From the NCBI GenBank assembly GCA_963739085.1, contig CAVTZA010000013.1, positions 192,249-256,248 of the forward strand: 64,000 bases of DNA, written 5' to 3'. The stretch is from DATFQE01 sp963739085 (GTDB lineage: Bacteria > Actinomycetota > Thermoleophilia > Gaiellales > Gaiellaceae). The notes under the pieces are model-generated. The model searched no databases and was not told the origin of the DNA. It saw only the letters and a program-made list of their open reading frames with translations. The position numbers were made by a program, and so were the translations under genes. Shown here one piece after another: positions 35,124-44,204 of this stretch (the first letter of the stretch is position 1; every line of letters starts with the position of its first letter).

Positions 35124-35903
35124 GCCCTGGTTCTGGAAGCGCCACACCGCCTTGGTGTACGCGACGTGAAGGCCTGCACGCTCGAGGTTGCGCTGACTCA
35201 CGGAGCCGAACGCGGTTCCGGAGCAGACCGTCTCGCAGCCGGCGGCCCGCGCGTCGGCGACCCGCGCGGCGATCAGGGCCCTCTGAACGCCCCGGTTGCG
35301 GAACTCGGGCAGCGTCGACGCGTTGGCGAGGTAGGCGAGGTCGCCGTCCACCACGAGCACCGCAGCGCCCGCCGGCTCGCCGCCGACCCTGGCGAGATAC
35401 AGATGCCAGCCCGGTCGATCCCTCCAGCGCTCGACCGAGTCGCGTTCGCGCATCCTGGCTCCCTCGGGGACGCCGTGACCGCGCAGCAGGATCTCGGCGA
35501 ACTGCTGCGGATCCTGTGCGCGCTCCACGACGACGTCGCCGCGCTCTCCGGGCAGCGGCTGTCCGTAGAGCACCGTGTGGAAGCCCGTCTGCGCGGCGTC
35601 GACCGCGGTCAGCGCTGCGGCGAGCTGCTCGAAGCCGGTCGACGGAGCGAGCTCGAGCCAGCCGCGAACACCGCGATCGAGGTAGAAGGCGGCGATCTCG
35701 CCGGCCCGACCCGCGTCCTCGGGCCAGAGCCCGTACACGCGGTTGACGAAGTCGAGCTCGGGTCGGGTCGGGTCCGCGGCGGCGACCGCCTCACCGAAGC
35801 GCTCGAGCTCGGCGCTCGTGCCCTCGAGCCACTCGAGCATGAAGCGGTTGGCGACCGCCTCGAGGCGGCGCACAAGCGTCTCGTCGACACGCAATGAGCT
35901 CAC
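35121..35903 (-). CDS. GNAT-family N-acetyltransferase
   Basis: A 260-residue protein. The N-terminal half (EAVANRFMLEWLEGTSAELE) is a degenerate GNAT-like domain. The C-terminal half has a full acetyl-CoA site: AYLANASTLPEFRNRGVQRA (motif A, RxxGV) and SVSQRNLERAGLHVAYTKAV (motif B). The acceptor is unknown. GTG 35903 follows TAGGCT by 6 nt. It is divergent from mreB across 57 bp. Confidence 0.88.
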   Translation of the reverse strand: MSSLRVDETLVRRLEAVANRFMLEWLEGTSAELERFGEAVAAADPTRPELDFVNRVYGLWPEDAGRAGEIAAFYLDRGVRGWLELAPSTGFEQLAAALTAVDAAQTGFHTVLYGQPLPGERGDVVVERAQDPQQFAEILLRGHGVPEGARMRERDSVERWRDRPGWHLYLARVGGEPAGAAVLVVDGDLAYLANASTLPEFRNRGVQRALIAARVADARAAGCETVCSGTAFGSVSQRNLERAGLHVAYTKAVWRFQNQG

Positions 35904-35909
35904 TCACCA

Positions 35910-35915
35910 AGCCTA
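35910..35915 (-). promoter_or_regulatory. -10 box of the GNAT gene, leaderless
   Basis: TAGGCT on the minus strand, 6 nt before GTG 35903. Confidence 0.5.
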
Positions 35916-35960
35916 CGAGGCAGAGCGCCGGTCGGGAGCTCATGCTGGAATGAGGCCCCG

Positions 35961-37022
35961 GTGGGTCTGATCCGTCACCTGTGGGGCCACGGCCAGGACA
36001 TGGCCGTCGACCTCGGGACGGCGAACACGGTGGTCTACATCCGCCATGAGGGCATCGTCCTCTTCGAGCCGTCGGTGATCGCGATCGACGAGACGACCGG
36101 GGCGGTTCAGGCGGTGGGCGACGAGGCGCGGCGGATGATCGGACGGACGCCGGCAAGGATCCGGGCGACCCGACCGCTCCGCCACGGCGTCATCGCCGAC
36201 TACGAGGTGACCGAGCAGATGCTGCGTCGCTTCCTCGCCAAGGCCAACGGGCAGCGCCGAACGCATCGTCGGGTCGTGCTCTGCGTTCCCAGCGGCATCA
36301 CCGACGTCGAGGAACGGGCCGTCAAGGAAGCGACCTTGACCGCGGGAGCCCGCGAAGCCGGCCTGATCGAGGAGCCGATGGCCGGCGCGATCGGCGCCGG
36401 TCTGCCGATCGCGGAGCCGAGCGGCAACATGGTCGTCGACATCGGCGGAGGCACCACCGAGGTCGCGGTCATCTCGCTCGGAGGCATGGTCGTGGCGCGC
36501 TCGCTCCGCGTGGGCGGGTACGAGATGGACGAGGCGATCGTGCGGTACGTGAGAGACGAGCACAAGCTGCTGATCGGCCAGGAGAGCGCCGAGGAGGCGA
36601 AGATCCAGGTCGGATCGGCGCTCGAGACCGGCGACGAGATCCCCGCGACCGAGGTCAGCGGCCGGGATCTCCTCACGGGAGGGCTTAGACGGGCCTCGTT
36701 GACCGCGAAGGAAGCCCGCGAAGCGCTGCGCCGGCCGGTCGCGCAGATCGTCGACGCGGTGAAGGAGACGCTCGAGGGTACGCCTCCGGAGCTCGCGGCC
36801 GACATCGCGGGCCGTGGGATCGTCCTGGTCGGCGGCGGGTGTCTTCTGCACGGCCTCGACGAGCTGATTCGCCTCGAGACGCAGCTCCCCGTGTACCGGG
36901 CGGACTCGCCGCTCACCTGCGTCGCGACGGGGGCCGGGCAGAGCCTCGAAGAGCTTCGCGTCATCCGGCGGGACGTGGCAGGAGGCAGGAAGCCGCGGCG
37001 GCGCCGTCGGAGCCGCCGGTGA
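35961..37022 (+). CDS. mreB: rod-shape determining protein MreB
   Basis: A 353-residue actin-like ATPase that forms membrane-associated filaments directing lateral wall synthesis. It shows the phosphate-1 loop MAVDLGTANTVVYIRHEGIV, the MreB-typical EPSVIAID, the phosphate-2 loop VVDIGGGTTEVAVISLGG and the adenosine loop IVLVGGGCLLHGLDELI, with connection motifs RVVLCVPSGITDVEERAVKE. The C-terminus is a basic tail (GGRKPRRRRRSRR) not usual in MreB. mreC/mreD do not follow, so this may be a stand-alone paralogue. GTG 35961 was chosen because the conserved start (amphipathic GLIRHLWGHG) follows it directly. Confidence 0.92.
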   Translation: MGLIRHLWGHGQDMAVDLGTANTVVYIRHEGIVLFEPSVIAIDETTGAVQAVGDEARRMIGRTPARIRATRPLRHGVIADYEVTEQMLRRFLAKANGQRRTHRRVVLCVPSGITDVEERAVKEATLTAGAREAGLIEEPMAGAIGAGLPIAEPSGNMVVDIGGGTTEVAVISLGGMVVARSLRVGGYEMDEAIVRYVRDEHKLLIGQESAEEAKIQVGSALETGDEIPATEVSGRDLLTGGLRRASLTAKEAREALRRPVAQIVDAVKETLEGTPPELAADIAGRGIVLVGGGCLLHGLDELIRLETQLPVYRADSPLTCVATGAGQSLEELRVIRRDVAGGRKPRRRRRSRR

Positions 37023-37050
37023 CTGCGTCGATGATGTCCGATCGTGTCCG

Positions 37051-37056
37051 TACTCT
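37051..37056 (+). promoter_or_regulatory. -10 box of the 37063 gene, leaderless
   Basis: TACTCT lies 6 nt before ATG 37063. Confidence 0.5.
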
Positions 37057-37062
37057 TCTCCC

Positions 37063-37305
37063 ATGCCAAAGCGTCCGTCCCGGATAGATCTGCTCGAGCT
37101 GGACATCGATTTGCGTCTCGCCGACCTCTGGCGCGAGGCGGACGACGTGGACGACTGGAACCTCGAGGTCGTCGCGGCGTTCATCCGTGCGGCCTACGGC
37201 AAGGGATACTGCGACGCCCTCACGGAGGAGCAGCCGGGCTCCCTCTGCCAGGAGCACGGCTACCGCATCCCGCCGCGCAAGGCCGAGCGCGAGTCCCAGA
37301 CCTGA
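37063..37305 (+). CDS. small hypothetical protein
   Basis: An 80-residue acidic protein (IDLLELDIDLRLADLWREAD, FIRAAYGKGYCDALTEEQPG). It is predicted helical with two Cys and two His residues towards the end; no family is recognised. It has its own leaderless promoter and is followed 18 bp later by the endonuclease IV-like gene, so the two may be co-transcribed. Confidence 0.65.
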   Translation: MPKRPSRIDLLELDIDLRLADLWREADDVDDWNLEVVAAFIRAAYGKGYCDALTEEQPGSLCQEHGYRIPPRKAERESQT

Positions 37306-37323
37306 GTCGATAGCTTGCGGGGA

Positions 37324-38148
37324 ATGACCCCGCGCTTCGGCCCCGCACGCGTTCCCTCGCAGGAGAGCCCCGAAGCGGCGATCGAGCTGCTCCTGGAACG
37401 CAGCTACACCGCCTGCGAGATCGACTTCGAGCAGAAGTTCTGGATGGATTACCCCTGGGCGGAGCGCTTCGGCGAGCTCGCTCGCGAGAACGGCATCGTG
37501 CTGTCCGTGCACGCGCCGATCGCCGGCTTCATGGGTCACGTCGAGCGCGACAAGAAGCAAAGGATGGCGGTCGGGATGCTCGACCACTCCGCGGGCGTGG
37601 CGGTGGCCGCGGGTGCCGAGGTCGTCGTCTTCCACCCCGGGTTCCTGCTCGGCCGCGAGCGGGCCGACGCGATCGACTCCGTCGTCGAGCAGCTGGGCGA
37701 GCTCCGCGAGCGACTCGAGGGCAAGGGGCGAGCGGTCCCATTCGGCGTCGAGGTGATGGGCCGCGTCCGCGAGCTCGGGACCGCTGACGACGTCATCGAG
37801 ATCTCACGTCGCCTCGGCTGGGTCAGGCCCGTGCTCGACTTCGCGCACATGCACGCGACCTCGGACGGCGGCTTCACGGACGTCGAGCCGTTCGCCGACG
37901 CCCTGGCCGCGGCGGACGAGGTCCTGGAGGACGGCGCGCCGTTCCACATTCACTTCAGCGACATCCAGTTCGCGAACCGCAACGAGACCAAGCACCTGCC
38001 CTACGGGGAGGGCACACTCCGCGCCGAGCCGCTTGCAGAGGCGCTCTCCCGCTTCGACCGGCCGGCGACGGTGATCAGCGAGTCGCCGAACGAGGAGAGC
38101 CATCAGGCGATCCGCGCGATCCTCACGGCAGCTGTCGGCAGTCACTAG
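37324..38148 (+). CDS. endonuclease IV/xylose isomerase-like TIM-barrel protein
   Basis: A 274-residue AP-endonuclease-2 family protein. Metal-binding motifs typical of Nfo are present in order: SVHAPIAGFMG, VVVFHPGFLLGRE, GVEVMGRV, VLDFAHMHATSDGG, FHIHFSDIQFANRNE and KHLPYGEGTL. Endonuclease IV cuts at abasic sites and damaged 3' ends in base-excision repair. Relatives include sugar isomerases, but the HxHFSD...KHLPYGEG ending fits archaeal-type endonuclease IV best. ATG 37324 is used; an in-frame TTG at 37315 is the alternative. Confidence 0.85.
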   Translation: MTPRFGPARVPSQESPEAAIELLLERSYTACEIDFEQKFWMDYPWAERFGELARENGIVLSVHAPIAGFMGHVERDKKQRMAVGMLDHSAGVAVAAGAEVVVFHPGFLLGRERADAIDSVVEQLGELRERLEGKGRAVPFGVEVMGRVRELGTADDVIEISRRLGWVRPVLDFAHMHATSDGGFTDVEPFADALAAADEVLEDGAPFHIHFSDIQFANRNETKHLPYGEGTLRAEPLAEALSRFDRPATVISESPNEESHQAIRAILTAAVGSH

Positions 38149-38194
38149 CGACGATCGGCAACAGCTCGACCGGGTCGTTGCGCTCGTACGCGAC

Positions 38195-38929
38195 GTGCTC
38201 GGTGCCGACGCCGTCGGTGCATATGTGTTCGGCTCGGCGGTGCTCGGCGGGCTGAAGCCGCACAGCGACCTCGACGTCCTCGCGGTCGCTGCCCGGCCGA
38301 GCACGCGCGAGGAGAGGCAACGCCTCGTCGACCGCCTGCTGGCGATCTCCGGGCAGGACGGGCGGCGGCGTCTCGAGCTCACGATCGTGGTGGAGTCAGA
38401 CGTCAGGCCCTGGCGCTACCCGCCCAGCTTCGACTTCCAGTACGGAGACTGGCTGCGGCAGGAGTTCGAGCGCGGCGACCTCGAACCGTGGCCGTCGAAG
38501 CAGAGCCCGGACCTCGCCACGCTGCTCACGATGGTGCTGCTCGCCGACAGGCCGCTTCTCGGCCCACCGCCGGCCGCGATCCTCGACCCCGTCCCGCGCG
38601 AGGATCTCGTCCGCGCGATGGCCGACGGCCTCGACACGCTCCTGCTCGACGTCGATACGGACACCGCCAACGTCGTCCTGACGCTCGCCCGCATCTGGAC
38701 CACGCTCGCCACCGGCGAGATCCGGTCGAAGGACGCAGCCGCGGACTGGGTGTTGGGCCGACTATCCGAGAAGCATCGGCCGGTTCTTGCACGGGCCCGC
38801 GCGATCTACCTCGGCGACGAGGACGACCGATGGGAGGACCTCGGTCCCCAGGTGCGGGGACTCGCCGACCACGTGGCGGGCGAGATCAGGCGATCCGGGC
38901 GGCGCTCTCTGCGGGAGCAGAGCCGCTGA
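38195..38929 (+). CDS. aminoglycoside adenylyltransferase-like nucleotidyltransferase (AadA/ANT family)
   Basis: 244 residues as drawn. The nucleotidyltransferase core VGAYVFGSAVLGGLKPHSDL has the GS...DxD metal site. The C-terminal AadA domain reads VLTLARIWTTLATGEIRSKD and AADWVLGRLSEKHRPVLARA, as in ANT(3'')/ANT(9) streptomycin/spectinomycin enzymes. Similarity extends about 17 codons upstream in the same frame (DRQQLDRVVALVRDV) where no ATG/GTG/TTG exists. So the true start is either non-standard or hidden by a sequence error, and the gene probably overlaps or abuts the preceding stop at 38148. The 3' end overlaps the minus-strand cyclase gene by 44 bp. Resistance activity is plausible but unproven. 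Confidence 0.8.
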   Translation: MLGADAVGAYVFGSAVLGGLKPHSDLDVLAVAARPSTREERQRLVDRLLAISGQDGRRRLELTIVVESDVRPWRYPPSFDFQYGDWLRQEFERGDLEPWPSKQSPDLATLLTMVLLADRPLLGPPPAAILDPVPREDLVRAMADGLDTLLLDVDTDTANVVLTLARIWTTLATGEIRSKDAAADWVLGRLSEKHRPVLARARAIYLGDEDDRWEDLGPQVRGLADHVAGEIRRSGRRSLREQSR

Positions 38930-41840
38930 GGCGCGCAAGGCGCTTGACGAAGGGCGCGGCCTCGTCAGCGCGGTCTCGATCCTTCAGGAACTCGATCAGC
39001 TGACGTAGGGCCTCGGGCTCCGCGGCCCGGAACTGCGTCAACGCCAGCCCCTCGGCGGCGGCCCGGAGGAGCATCTCGGCGTCCTCGTCGCGCCCCTGTG
39101 CCGCCCTCACGATGCCGAGCGCCATCGCCGTCGTCAGCTGCGAGACCGCGTCCTCGGGACCCACGGTCTGCCGCGCCTCGAGCGCAACCCGCTCGGCCTC
39201 GTCGAGCCTGCCGCGCTCCACGAGCACCTGGGCAAGCTTGCGCTGGCTCTCGCAAAGGCGCCCGCGCTCGCCCAGCGGCTTCAAGATCCGGATCGCCTCG
39301 CGGTAGTACCGCTCGGCCTCCTCGTACTCGCCGCGGACCTGGGCGATCCGGCCCAGGTCGTCGAGCGTCTCGGCCAGACCGGGCGCGTACCCCATCTCGC
39401 GGTTGAGCTCGAGCGCCTCGCTGTAGGCAGCCTCGGCCTCGTCGAGGTCGTCACTGACCTTCTTGTACGAGCCCAGCGCCTGGAGTGCCTGTGCTCGCGC
39501 GCGCACGCTGCCGCTCTCGGCGGCCAGCTCGAGCGCGCGCTCGACCAGCGGGCGCGCCTTGTCGAGATGCAGCCTGTGCGTGTAGCTGTTCGCCAGCGCC
39601 TCCACGGCAGCGGTCTCGAGATCCTTGCGATCCGATTCCTGAGCAACGTGCATCGCCTTCTCGAGGAAGTGCTCCGATTCGTCGAGCCTGCCGAGCCAAT
39701 TGCTGATCAGGGCTCGCACGGCGAACGCCTCGAAGCGCGTGTCCGGGTGCTTCTTGACGTCCTCGAGAACCGTGAGCGCCTCGTCGATCAGCTCGCGTGC
39801 GCGCACCGCGTCGGCGTCGCGATAGAGCGCCAGCTCCGCGAGCGCGGTGAGCGCGCGGCCGTGGATCTTGCGCTCACCGGCCTCCTCCGCCCCGGTGCAC
39901 ACCGCCTCCATCTCCGGTTGAACCGCCAGGAAGTCGCCGAGGCGGAACGCCGCCCGGGCCGCGAACCAGCGCCGCTCGAGCGTGGGCCCGAGCTCGACCG
40001 CGCGCAGGAGCAGATGCCGGGCGGCGCGGTACGACTCGCGGGCGAGTGCCCGACGGCCGGCCTGCTCGAGCACGTCGGCGGCGCGCGCGGCGAGGTCGGC
40101 CGGCGGAGCGCCGTCCAGCTCGGCGAGCAGTGCGCTCGCGTGGTCGAGGTGGTACGCGCGGATTTCGAGCAGCTCGTCCCCCGCCCGCTCGCCGAGCCAG
40201 TCGGCGAAACGCAGGTGGTGCTCGGCACGCGAGGACTTCGTTAGGCCGCCGTAGGCGACCTCGCGGATCAGGACGTGCTTGAAGCGGTAGGCCGTTTCGC
40301 CGGTGAGCGTCGAGCGTCCGGGCACGATGAAGTCGCGGAGCAGCAGGTCCTCGAGCACGCAGTCGACGTCCTCGATGTCCGCGGAGAGGTGCGCGATCGC
40401 GCTGGCCCAGAAGGTCCTGCCGATCACAGAGGCGCGCTGCAGCACGGTCCGCGCCTCGGGCGCGATCCGGTCGATGCGCGCGGCGATCAGCGCCTGGACG
40501 GTGTCGGGAATCTGCTCGGCGCCGGTGCCGCCGCGCTCGGCGAGCATCCGCACCGTCTCCTCGACGAAGAGCGGGTTGCCTTCGGTCTTCTCGAGCACAG
40601 TCCGGCGGACGCTCTCCTCGAGCGGGCCCATCGTTCCTTCCAGGAGCGCGTCGACGAGCTCCTCGCTCTCCATGGCGCCCAGCGGCTCCAGCTCGATCGC
40701 GGTCGCGCGCACGCGGCCGCCGCCCCACCCGGGGCGGACGTCGAGCAGCTCAGGCCGCGCGAAGCAGATGATCATGAGCGGCGCTCCCCGCACCCAGTCG
40801 GCGAGGTGCTCGATCAGCTCGAGGAGCGGCTCCTCGGCCCAGTGGATGTCCTCGAAGACGAGGACGAGCGGCTGGACGGCTGCCATGAGCTCGGCCCACT
40901 CGCGGGCCGCCCAGGCGATCTCCTGCTGGCTCCGTTCGCCGTGGACGGCCTCGAGGACGCCGCTCGCAAGCCCCAGGAGATCGGCGACCGCCTCGGCCGG
41001 GCAGCAATCGCGCAACTTCTCGATCGCGACGTCGATGGGGTCGTCGTCCGCGATGTCGGCGCTCGCCTTGACCATCTCACCGAGCGGCCAGTAGGTGATG
41101 CTCTCGCCGTAGGGCAGCGCCCGACCGGACAGCACCGTCGCGCCCTCCAGCCCACCGAAGAACTCCTGGCCGAGCCGCGTCTTGCCGACGCCCGGCTCGC
41201 CGTAGACCGTGATCAGGTGCGCTCGCCGGTCCCGGACGGCGCGGCCGAAGGTGTTCTCCAGCAGCTCGCGCTCCGCGTCGCGGCCGACGAACGGCGCCTC
41301 CACGGACTTCCGCGTCCCGCGGCCGTTGACACTGACAGCGGCCCAGGTCCAGATCGGCCGCTCGAGGCCGCGTAGCTGGACGGGGCCGAGATCCTCGGTC
41401 TCCACCCGGCCAAGGGTCAGCCGGTGGGTGCCAGGCCCGAGCAGGACCTGGCCCGCCTCGGCTTCCTGCTGGAGCCGGGCGGCGACGTTGACGGCCTCAC
41501 CGGTGGCGAACGTCGAGTCGGTGCGGTCGGCGACGACCTCGCCGGACTCGATGCCGACACGGGCCTGGAAGCCGAGGTCGCTGATCGAGTCGAGCAGGGA
41601 GAGCGACGCCCGAACCGCGCGCTCGGCGTCGTCCTCGTGCGCCTGCGGAACGCCGAACGCGGCCATGACCGCGTCGCCGGCGAACTTCTCGACGGTGCCG
41701 CCGTGGGTCTCGATGCAGTGCGAGACGTGCTCGAAGAAGCGGGTGACACGGCGGCGCACCACCTCCGGATCGGCGCTCGCCACCAGCCCGGTCGAGTCGA
41801 CCAGGTCCACGAAAACGACAGTCGCAAGCTTGCGCTCCAT
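38886..41840 (-). CDS. class III adenylate/guanylate cyclase-AAA ATPase-TPR regulatory protein
   Basis: A 984-residue protein. Residues 1-185 are a class III cyclase domain: ATVVFVDLVDSTGLVASADP (Asp12 metal), EKFAGDAVMAAFGVP (Lys and second Asp) and GEAVNVAARLQQ (transition-state Asn/Arg). Residues about 200-560 are an AAA/NTPase with Walker A VYGEPGVGKTRLGQEF and Walker B PLVLVFEDIHW. The rest is TPR-like helices (ALANSYTHRLHLDKARPLVE, GEYEEAERYYREAIRILKPL). It resembles actinobacterial cyclase-LuxR/ATPase regulators but has no DNA-binding domain. ATG 41840 follows TACACT by 6 nt; the extra 20 codons of open frame upstream are not needed. Confidence 0.9.
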   Translation of the reverse strand: MERKLATVVFVDLVDSTGLVASADPEVVRRRVTRFFEHVSHCIETHGGTVEKFAGDAVMAAFGVPQAHEDDAERAVRASLSLLDSISDLGFQARVGIESGEVVADRTDSTFATGEAVNVAARLQQEAEAGQVLLGPGTHRLTLGRVETEDLGPVQLRGLERPIWTWAAVSVNGRGTRKSVEAPFVGRDAERELLENTFGRAVRDRRAHLITVYGEPGVGKTRLGQEFFGGLEGATVLSGRALPYGESITYWPLGEMVKASADIADDDPIDVAIEKLRDCCPAEAVADLLGLASGVLEAVHGERSQQEIAWAAREWAELMAAVQPLVLVFEDIHWAEEPLLELIEHLADWVRGAPLMIICFARPELLDVRPGWGGGRVRATAIELEPLGAMESEELVDALLEGTMGPLEESVRRTVLEKTEGNPLFVEETVRMLAERGGTGAEQIPDTVQALIAARIDRIAPEARTVLQRASVIGRTFWASAIAHLSADIEDVDCVLEDLLLRDFIVPGRSTLTGETAYRFKHVLIREVAYGGLTKSSRAEHHLRFADWLGERAGDELLEIRAYHLDHASALLAELDGAPPADLAARAADVLEQAGRRALARESYRAARHLLLRAVELGPTLERRWFAARAAFRLGDFLAVQPEMEAVCTGAEEAGERKIHGRALTALAELALYRDADAVRARELIDEALTVLEDVKKHPDTRFEAFAVRALISNWLGRLDESEHFLEKAMHVAQESDRKDLETAAVEALANSYTHRLHLDKARPLVERALELAAESGSVRARAQALQALGSYKKVSDDLDEAEAAYSEALELNREMGYAPGLAETLDDLGRIAQVRGEYEEAERYYREAIRILKPLGERGRLCESQRKLAQVLVERGRLDEAERVALEARQTVGPEDAVSQLTTAMALGIVRAAQGRDEDAEMLLRAAAEGLALTQFRAAEPEALRQLIEFLKDRDRADEAAPFVKRLARLSGSAPAESAARIA

Positions 41841-41846
41841 CCCTGA

Positions 41847-41852
41847 AGTGTA
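41847..41852 (-). promoter_or_regulatory. -10 box of the cyclase-ATPase gene, leaderless
   Basis: TACACT on the minus strand, 6 nt before ATG 41840. Confidence 0.5.
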
Positions 41853-41907
41853 AGAACGACGCGGACGGCCCGGATCTTCCGGCTGAACTGCCGGGTTCAC
41901 GCGTCGA

Positions 41908-42579
41908 TCAACCGGGCTGCGCCGCCGCTTCCTCGCCGCGACGAAGACGTCGGAGCAAGAGCGCGAAGCCGAGGGCCGCGCCGACGCTCGTGATCACGAC
42001 CGCCGCGATCAGCGCTGACGACGGACCGTCGTCCGGCGGCGGCACGTAGTCGAGCTTCCCCGTGACAGCGAGCGGACGCGCACCGATGCGCGCGGGAACC
42101 CGCCACGCGAAGATCGGATGACTCTCGCCGGGCCGGTCGCGCACGGCGGGCGGCGCGCCCGCCGCCATCCACTGGATGCGGTGGTCGTGCCACTCCCGCA
42201 CCGGATGCGAGCTCACGAGCTTCCAGCGCGGCGGAGCCCGCGGGTCCGCGCTCAGCGGCACGGAGACGCGGGCGAACCGGTCGCGGTTCAGGTACACGGC
42301 CGGCGAGTGGAGGTTGTGGAACACACCGTTCGCGCCGATGCGCAGGTAAGGCTCGCCGTCGTAGCCGAGGACGACGATTTCGGCGCCGCTGCGGTTCTCG
42401 AGGCGCAGCCTGTCGTCCCCGCCGACCACGCGGACGGTCAGGCCGGGCACCGCCGGCCGGATCGCGACCACCTTCGACTTGAAGCCGCGCGTGTACCCCT
42501 TGGCCGGATGAGCGTCCGCGGATGGCCCGACCACGAGCGCGACGAACAGGCCGACGATGACCGCGCGCACGCTCGACAT
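41908..42579 (-). CDS. secreted, C-terminally membrane-anchored hypothetical protein
   Basis: A 223-residue protein. The signal peptide is SSVRAVIVGLFVALVVGPSA. The exported domain of about 150 residues is rich in beta strands (VRVVGGDDRLRLENRSGAEI, YLRIGANGVFHNLHSPAVYL, REWHDHRIQWMAAGAPPAV, HPIFAWRVPARIGARPLAVT). One C-terminal helix (SSALIAAVVITSVGAALGFA) ends in a basic cytoplasmic tail. I recognise it as a conserved actinobacterial family without known function. Several His residues (HNLH, HDH) could bind metal. It is divergent from the phosphomannomutase gene; ATG 42579 starts the signal peptide. Confidence 0.78.
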   Translation of the reverse strand: MSSVRAVIVGLFVALVVGPSADAHPAKGYTRGFKSKVVAIRPAVPGLTVRVVGGDDRLRLENRSGAEIVVLGYDGEPYLRIGANGVFHNLHSPAVYLNRDRFARVSVPLSADPRAPPRWKLVSSHPVREWHDHRIQWMAAGAPPAVRDRPGESHPIFAWRVPARIGARPLAVTGKLDYVPPPDDGPSSALIAAVVITSVGAALGFALLLRRLRRGEEAAAQPG

Positions 42580-42662
42580 GGTGCGCGCGCTGTCGCGCCG
42601 GCGCCAGCCCGCGCCTCGTTTCACATGCGTACCACAGGCGCCGCGGCGATCCGGTTCCCGCA

Positions 42663-42668
42663 TAGCAT
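42663..42668 (+). promoter_or_regulatory. -10 box of manB, leaderless
   Basis: TAGCAT is 7 nt before ATG 42676. GGAAG abuts the ATG too closely to act as a normal ribosome site. Confidence 0.5.
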
Positions 42669-42675
42669 CCGGAAG

Positions 42676-44016
42676 ATGATCGATACCAAGGTCTTCAAGG
42701 CGTACGACATCCGCGGCATCTATCCAGCGGAGCTGGACGAGGAGGGCGCGTACGCGATCGGGCGCGCCTACGCCGAGGAGTTCGAGCCCAAGACGATCGC
42801 AGTCGGGCGCGACATGCGGCTCTCGTCGCCGGCCATGGCCGCCGCGGCGATCCGCGGTGCGGCGGACGGCGGAGCAGACGTGCTCGACGTCGGGATGATC
42901 GGCACCGAGATGGTCTACTTCGCGGTCGGGTCGGAGGGGCTCGACGGCGGCATCGAGGTCACCGCCTCGCACAACCCCAAGGAGTACACAGGGATGAAGA
43001 TCGTCCGTCGCGGCGCGCTGCCCGTGGGCGGCGACTCGGGGCTCCTCCAGATTCGCGACCGTGCGGTGAAGGGGTTCGAGGAGCCCGAGCGGCGCGGCTC
43101 GGTGACCGAGCGCGACATCTGGCCGGCGTACGTGGAGCGCGTCCTCTCGTTCGTGGACGTGGACGAGATCAAGCCGCTCCGCATCGTGATCGACGCCGCC
43201 AACGGGATGGCGGGCGTGATGCTGCCGCCGATCCTCGAGCACCTGCCGATCGATGCCGTCCCGCACTTCTTCGAGCCCGACGGCAGCTTCCCGAACCACG
43301 AGCCCAACCCGCTGCTGCCCGAGAACCGCGAGTTCATCGTGGCGAAGACGCGCGAGGAGGGTGCGGACTTCGGCGTTGCGTTCGACGGCGACGCCGACCG
43401 CTGCTTCTTCGTCGACGACGCCGGCGAGTTCGTGCCCGGCGACTTCGTCACGACACTGCTCGCCGAGTCGATCCTGAAGAAGGAGTCGGGCGGCAAGGTG
43501 ATCTACGACCTGCGCGCCAGCTGGGCGGTGCCCGAGACCGTCGAGCGCGCCGGCGGCGTCCCGCTGATCAACCGGGTCGGGCACGCGTTCATCAAGCACC
43601 GCATGCGCCAGGAGGACGCGGTCTTCGCGGGCGAGGTCTCCGGTCACTACTACTTCCGCGACTTCTCGCAGGCCGACTCCGGCGTCGTGCCGTTCCTGCT
43701 GATGCTCGAGCTGGTCTCGAAGAGCGGGCGCAAGCTGTCCGAGCTGCTCCGGCCCTTGCGTGAGCGCTACTTCATCACCGGTGAGCTCAACACGCCCGTT
43801 CCGGACGTGGCCGTGAAGCTGCAGGAGCTGAAGGAGCGCTTCGGCGGCGAGGGTGAGGTCAGCCACCTGGACGGGATCTCCGTGGACGCGAAGGACTGGC
43901 ACATGAACGTCCGCCCCTCGAACACGGAGCCGCTTCTCCGCCTCAACCTCGAGGCCCGCTCGCCCGAGCTGATGGAGCGCAAGCGGGACGAGGTGCTCGA
44001 GGTCATCCGGTCGTAG
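42676..44016 (+). CDS. manB: phosphomannomutase/phosphoglucomutase
   Basis: A 446-residue alpha-D-phosphohexomutase. The catalytic phosphoserine is Ser98 in EVTASHNPKEYTGMK, the Mg2+ loop is GVAFDGDADRCFFVDD, the sugar-binding loop is FAGEVSGHYYFRD and the phosphate-binding loop is VRPSNTEPLLRLNLEA. It interconverts mannose-6-P/mannose-1-P (or the glucose pair), feeding GDP-mannose, cell-wall and glycolipid synthesis. The longer open frame upstream is a shadow: the protein family starts at this ATG (TKVFKAYDIRGIYPAEL). It is probably monocistronic. Confidence 0.95.
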   Translation: MIDTKVFKAYDIRGIYPAELDEEGAYAIGRAYAEEFEPKTIAVGRDMRLSSPAMAAAAIRGAADGGADVLDVGMIGTEMVYFAVGSEGLDGGIEVTASHNPKEYTGMKIVRRGALPVGGDSGLLQIRDRAVKGFEEPERRGSVTERDIWPAYVERVLSFVDVDEIKPLRIVIDAANGMAGVMLPPILEHLPIDAVPHFFEPDGSFPNHEPNPLLPENREFIVAKTREEGADFGVAFDGDADRCFFVDDAGEFVPGDFVTTLLAESILKKESGGKVIYDLRASWAVPETVERAGGVPLINRVGHAFIKHRMRQEDAVFAGEVSGHYYFRDFSQADSGVVPFLLMLELVSKSGRKLSELLRPLRERYFITGELNTPVPDVAVKLQELKERFGGEGEVSHLDGISVDAKDWHMNVRPSNTEPLLRLNLEARSPELMERKRDEVLEVIRS

Positions 44017-44124
44017 TTCGCGCCCTCGCCGTCAAGGTGGAACGGTTTCGGCACGAAGGTGGCACGGTCCCGGCACGGATTGTCCGCTAGCGTCGTCCGC
44101 GGGAAGCGGGTGGCGCGCGCTGTT

Positions 44125-44141
44125 CCCCACCCTGGGTGGGG
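44125..44141. repeat. 17-bp palindrome in the manB-thioesterase gap
   Basis: CCCCACCCTGGGTGGGG has 8-bp perfect arms around one base. The 188-bp gap (44017-44204) also contains several GGCAC repeats but no ORF. It could be part of a manB terminator or a protein-binding site; there is no T-rich tail. Confidence 0.4.
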
Positions 44142-44204
44142 GCCTGGCGTCCATTCGGGCCGCGGCCGGCTGGGGCACGTGTCGCCGAGTAGCATCGCCG
44201 GCTG

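Noticed and set aside
44070..44141. Second copy of the 54.3-kb hairpin element, because GTCCCGGCAC occurs in both places
   Set aside because: Only ten bases are shared and no matching arms or length could be found, so coincidence is likely.
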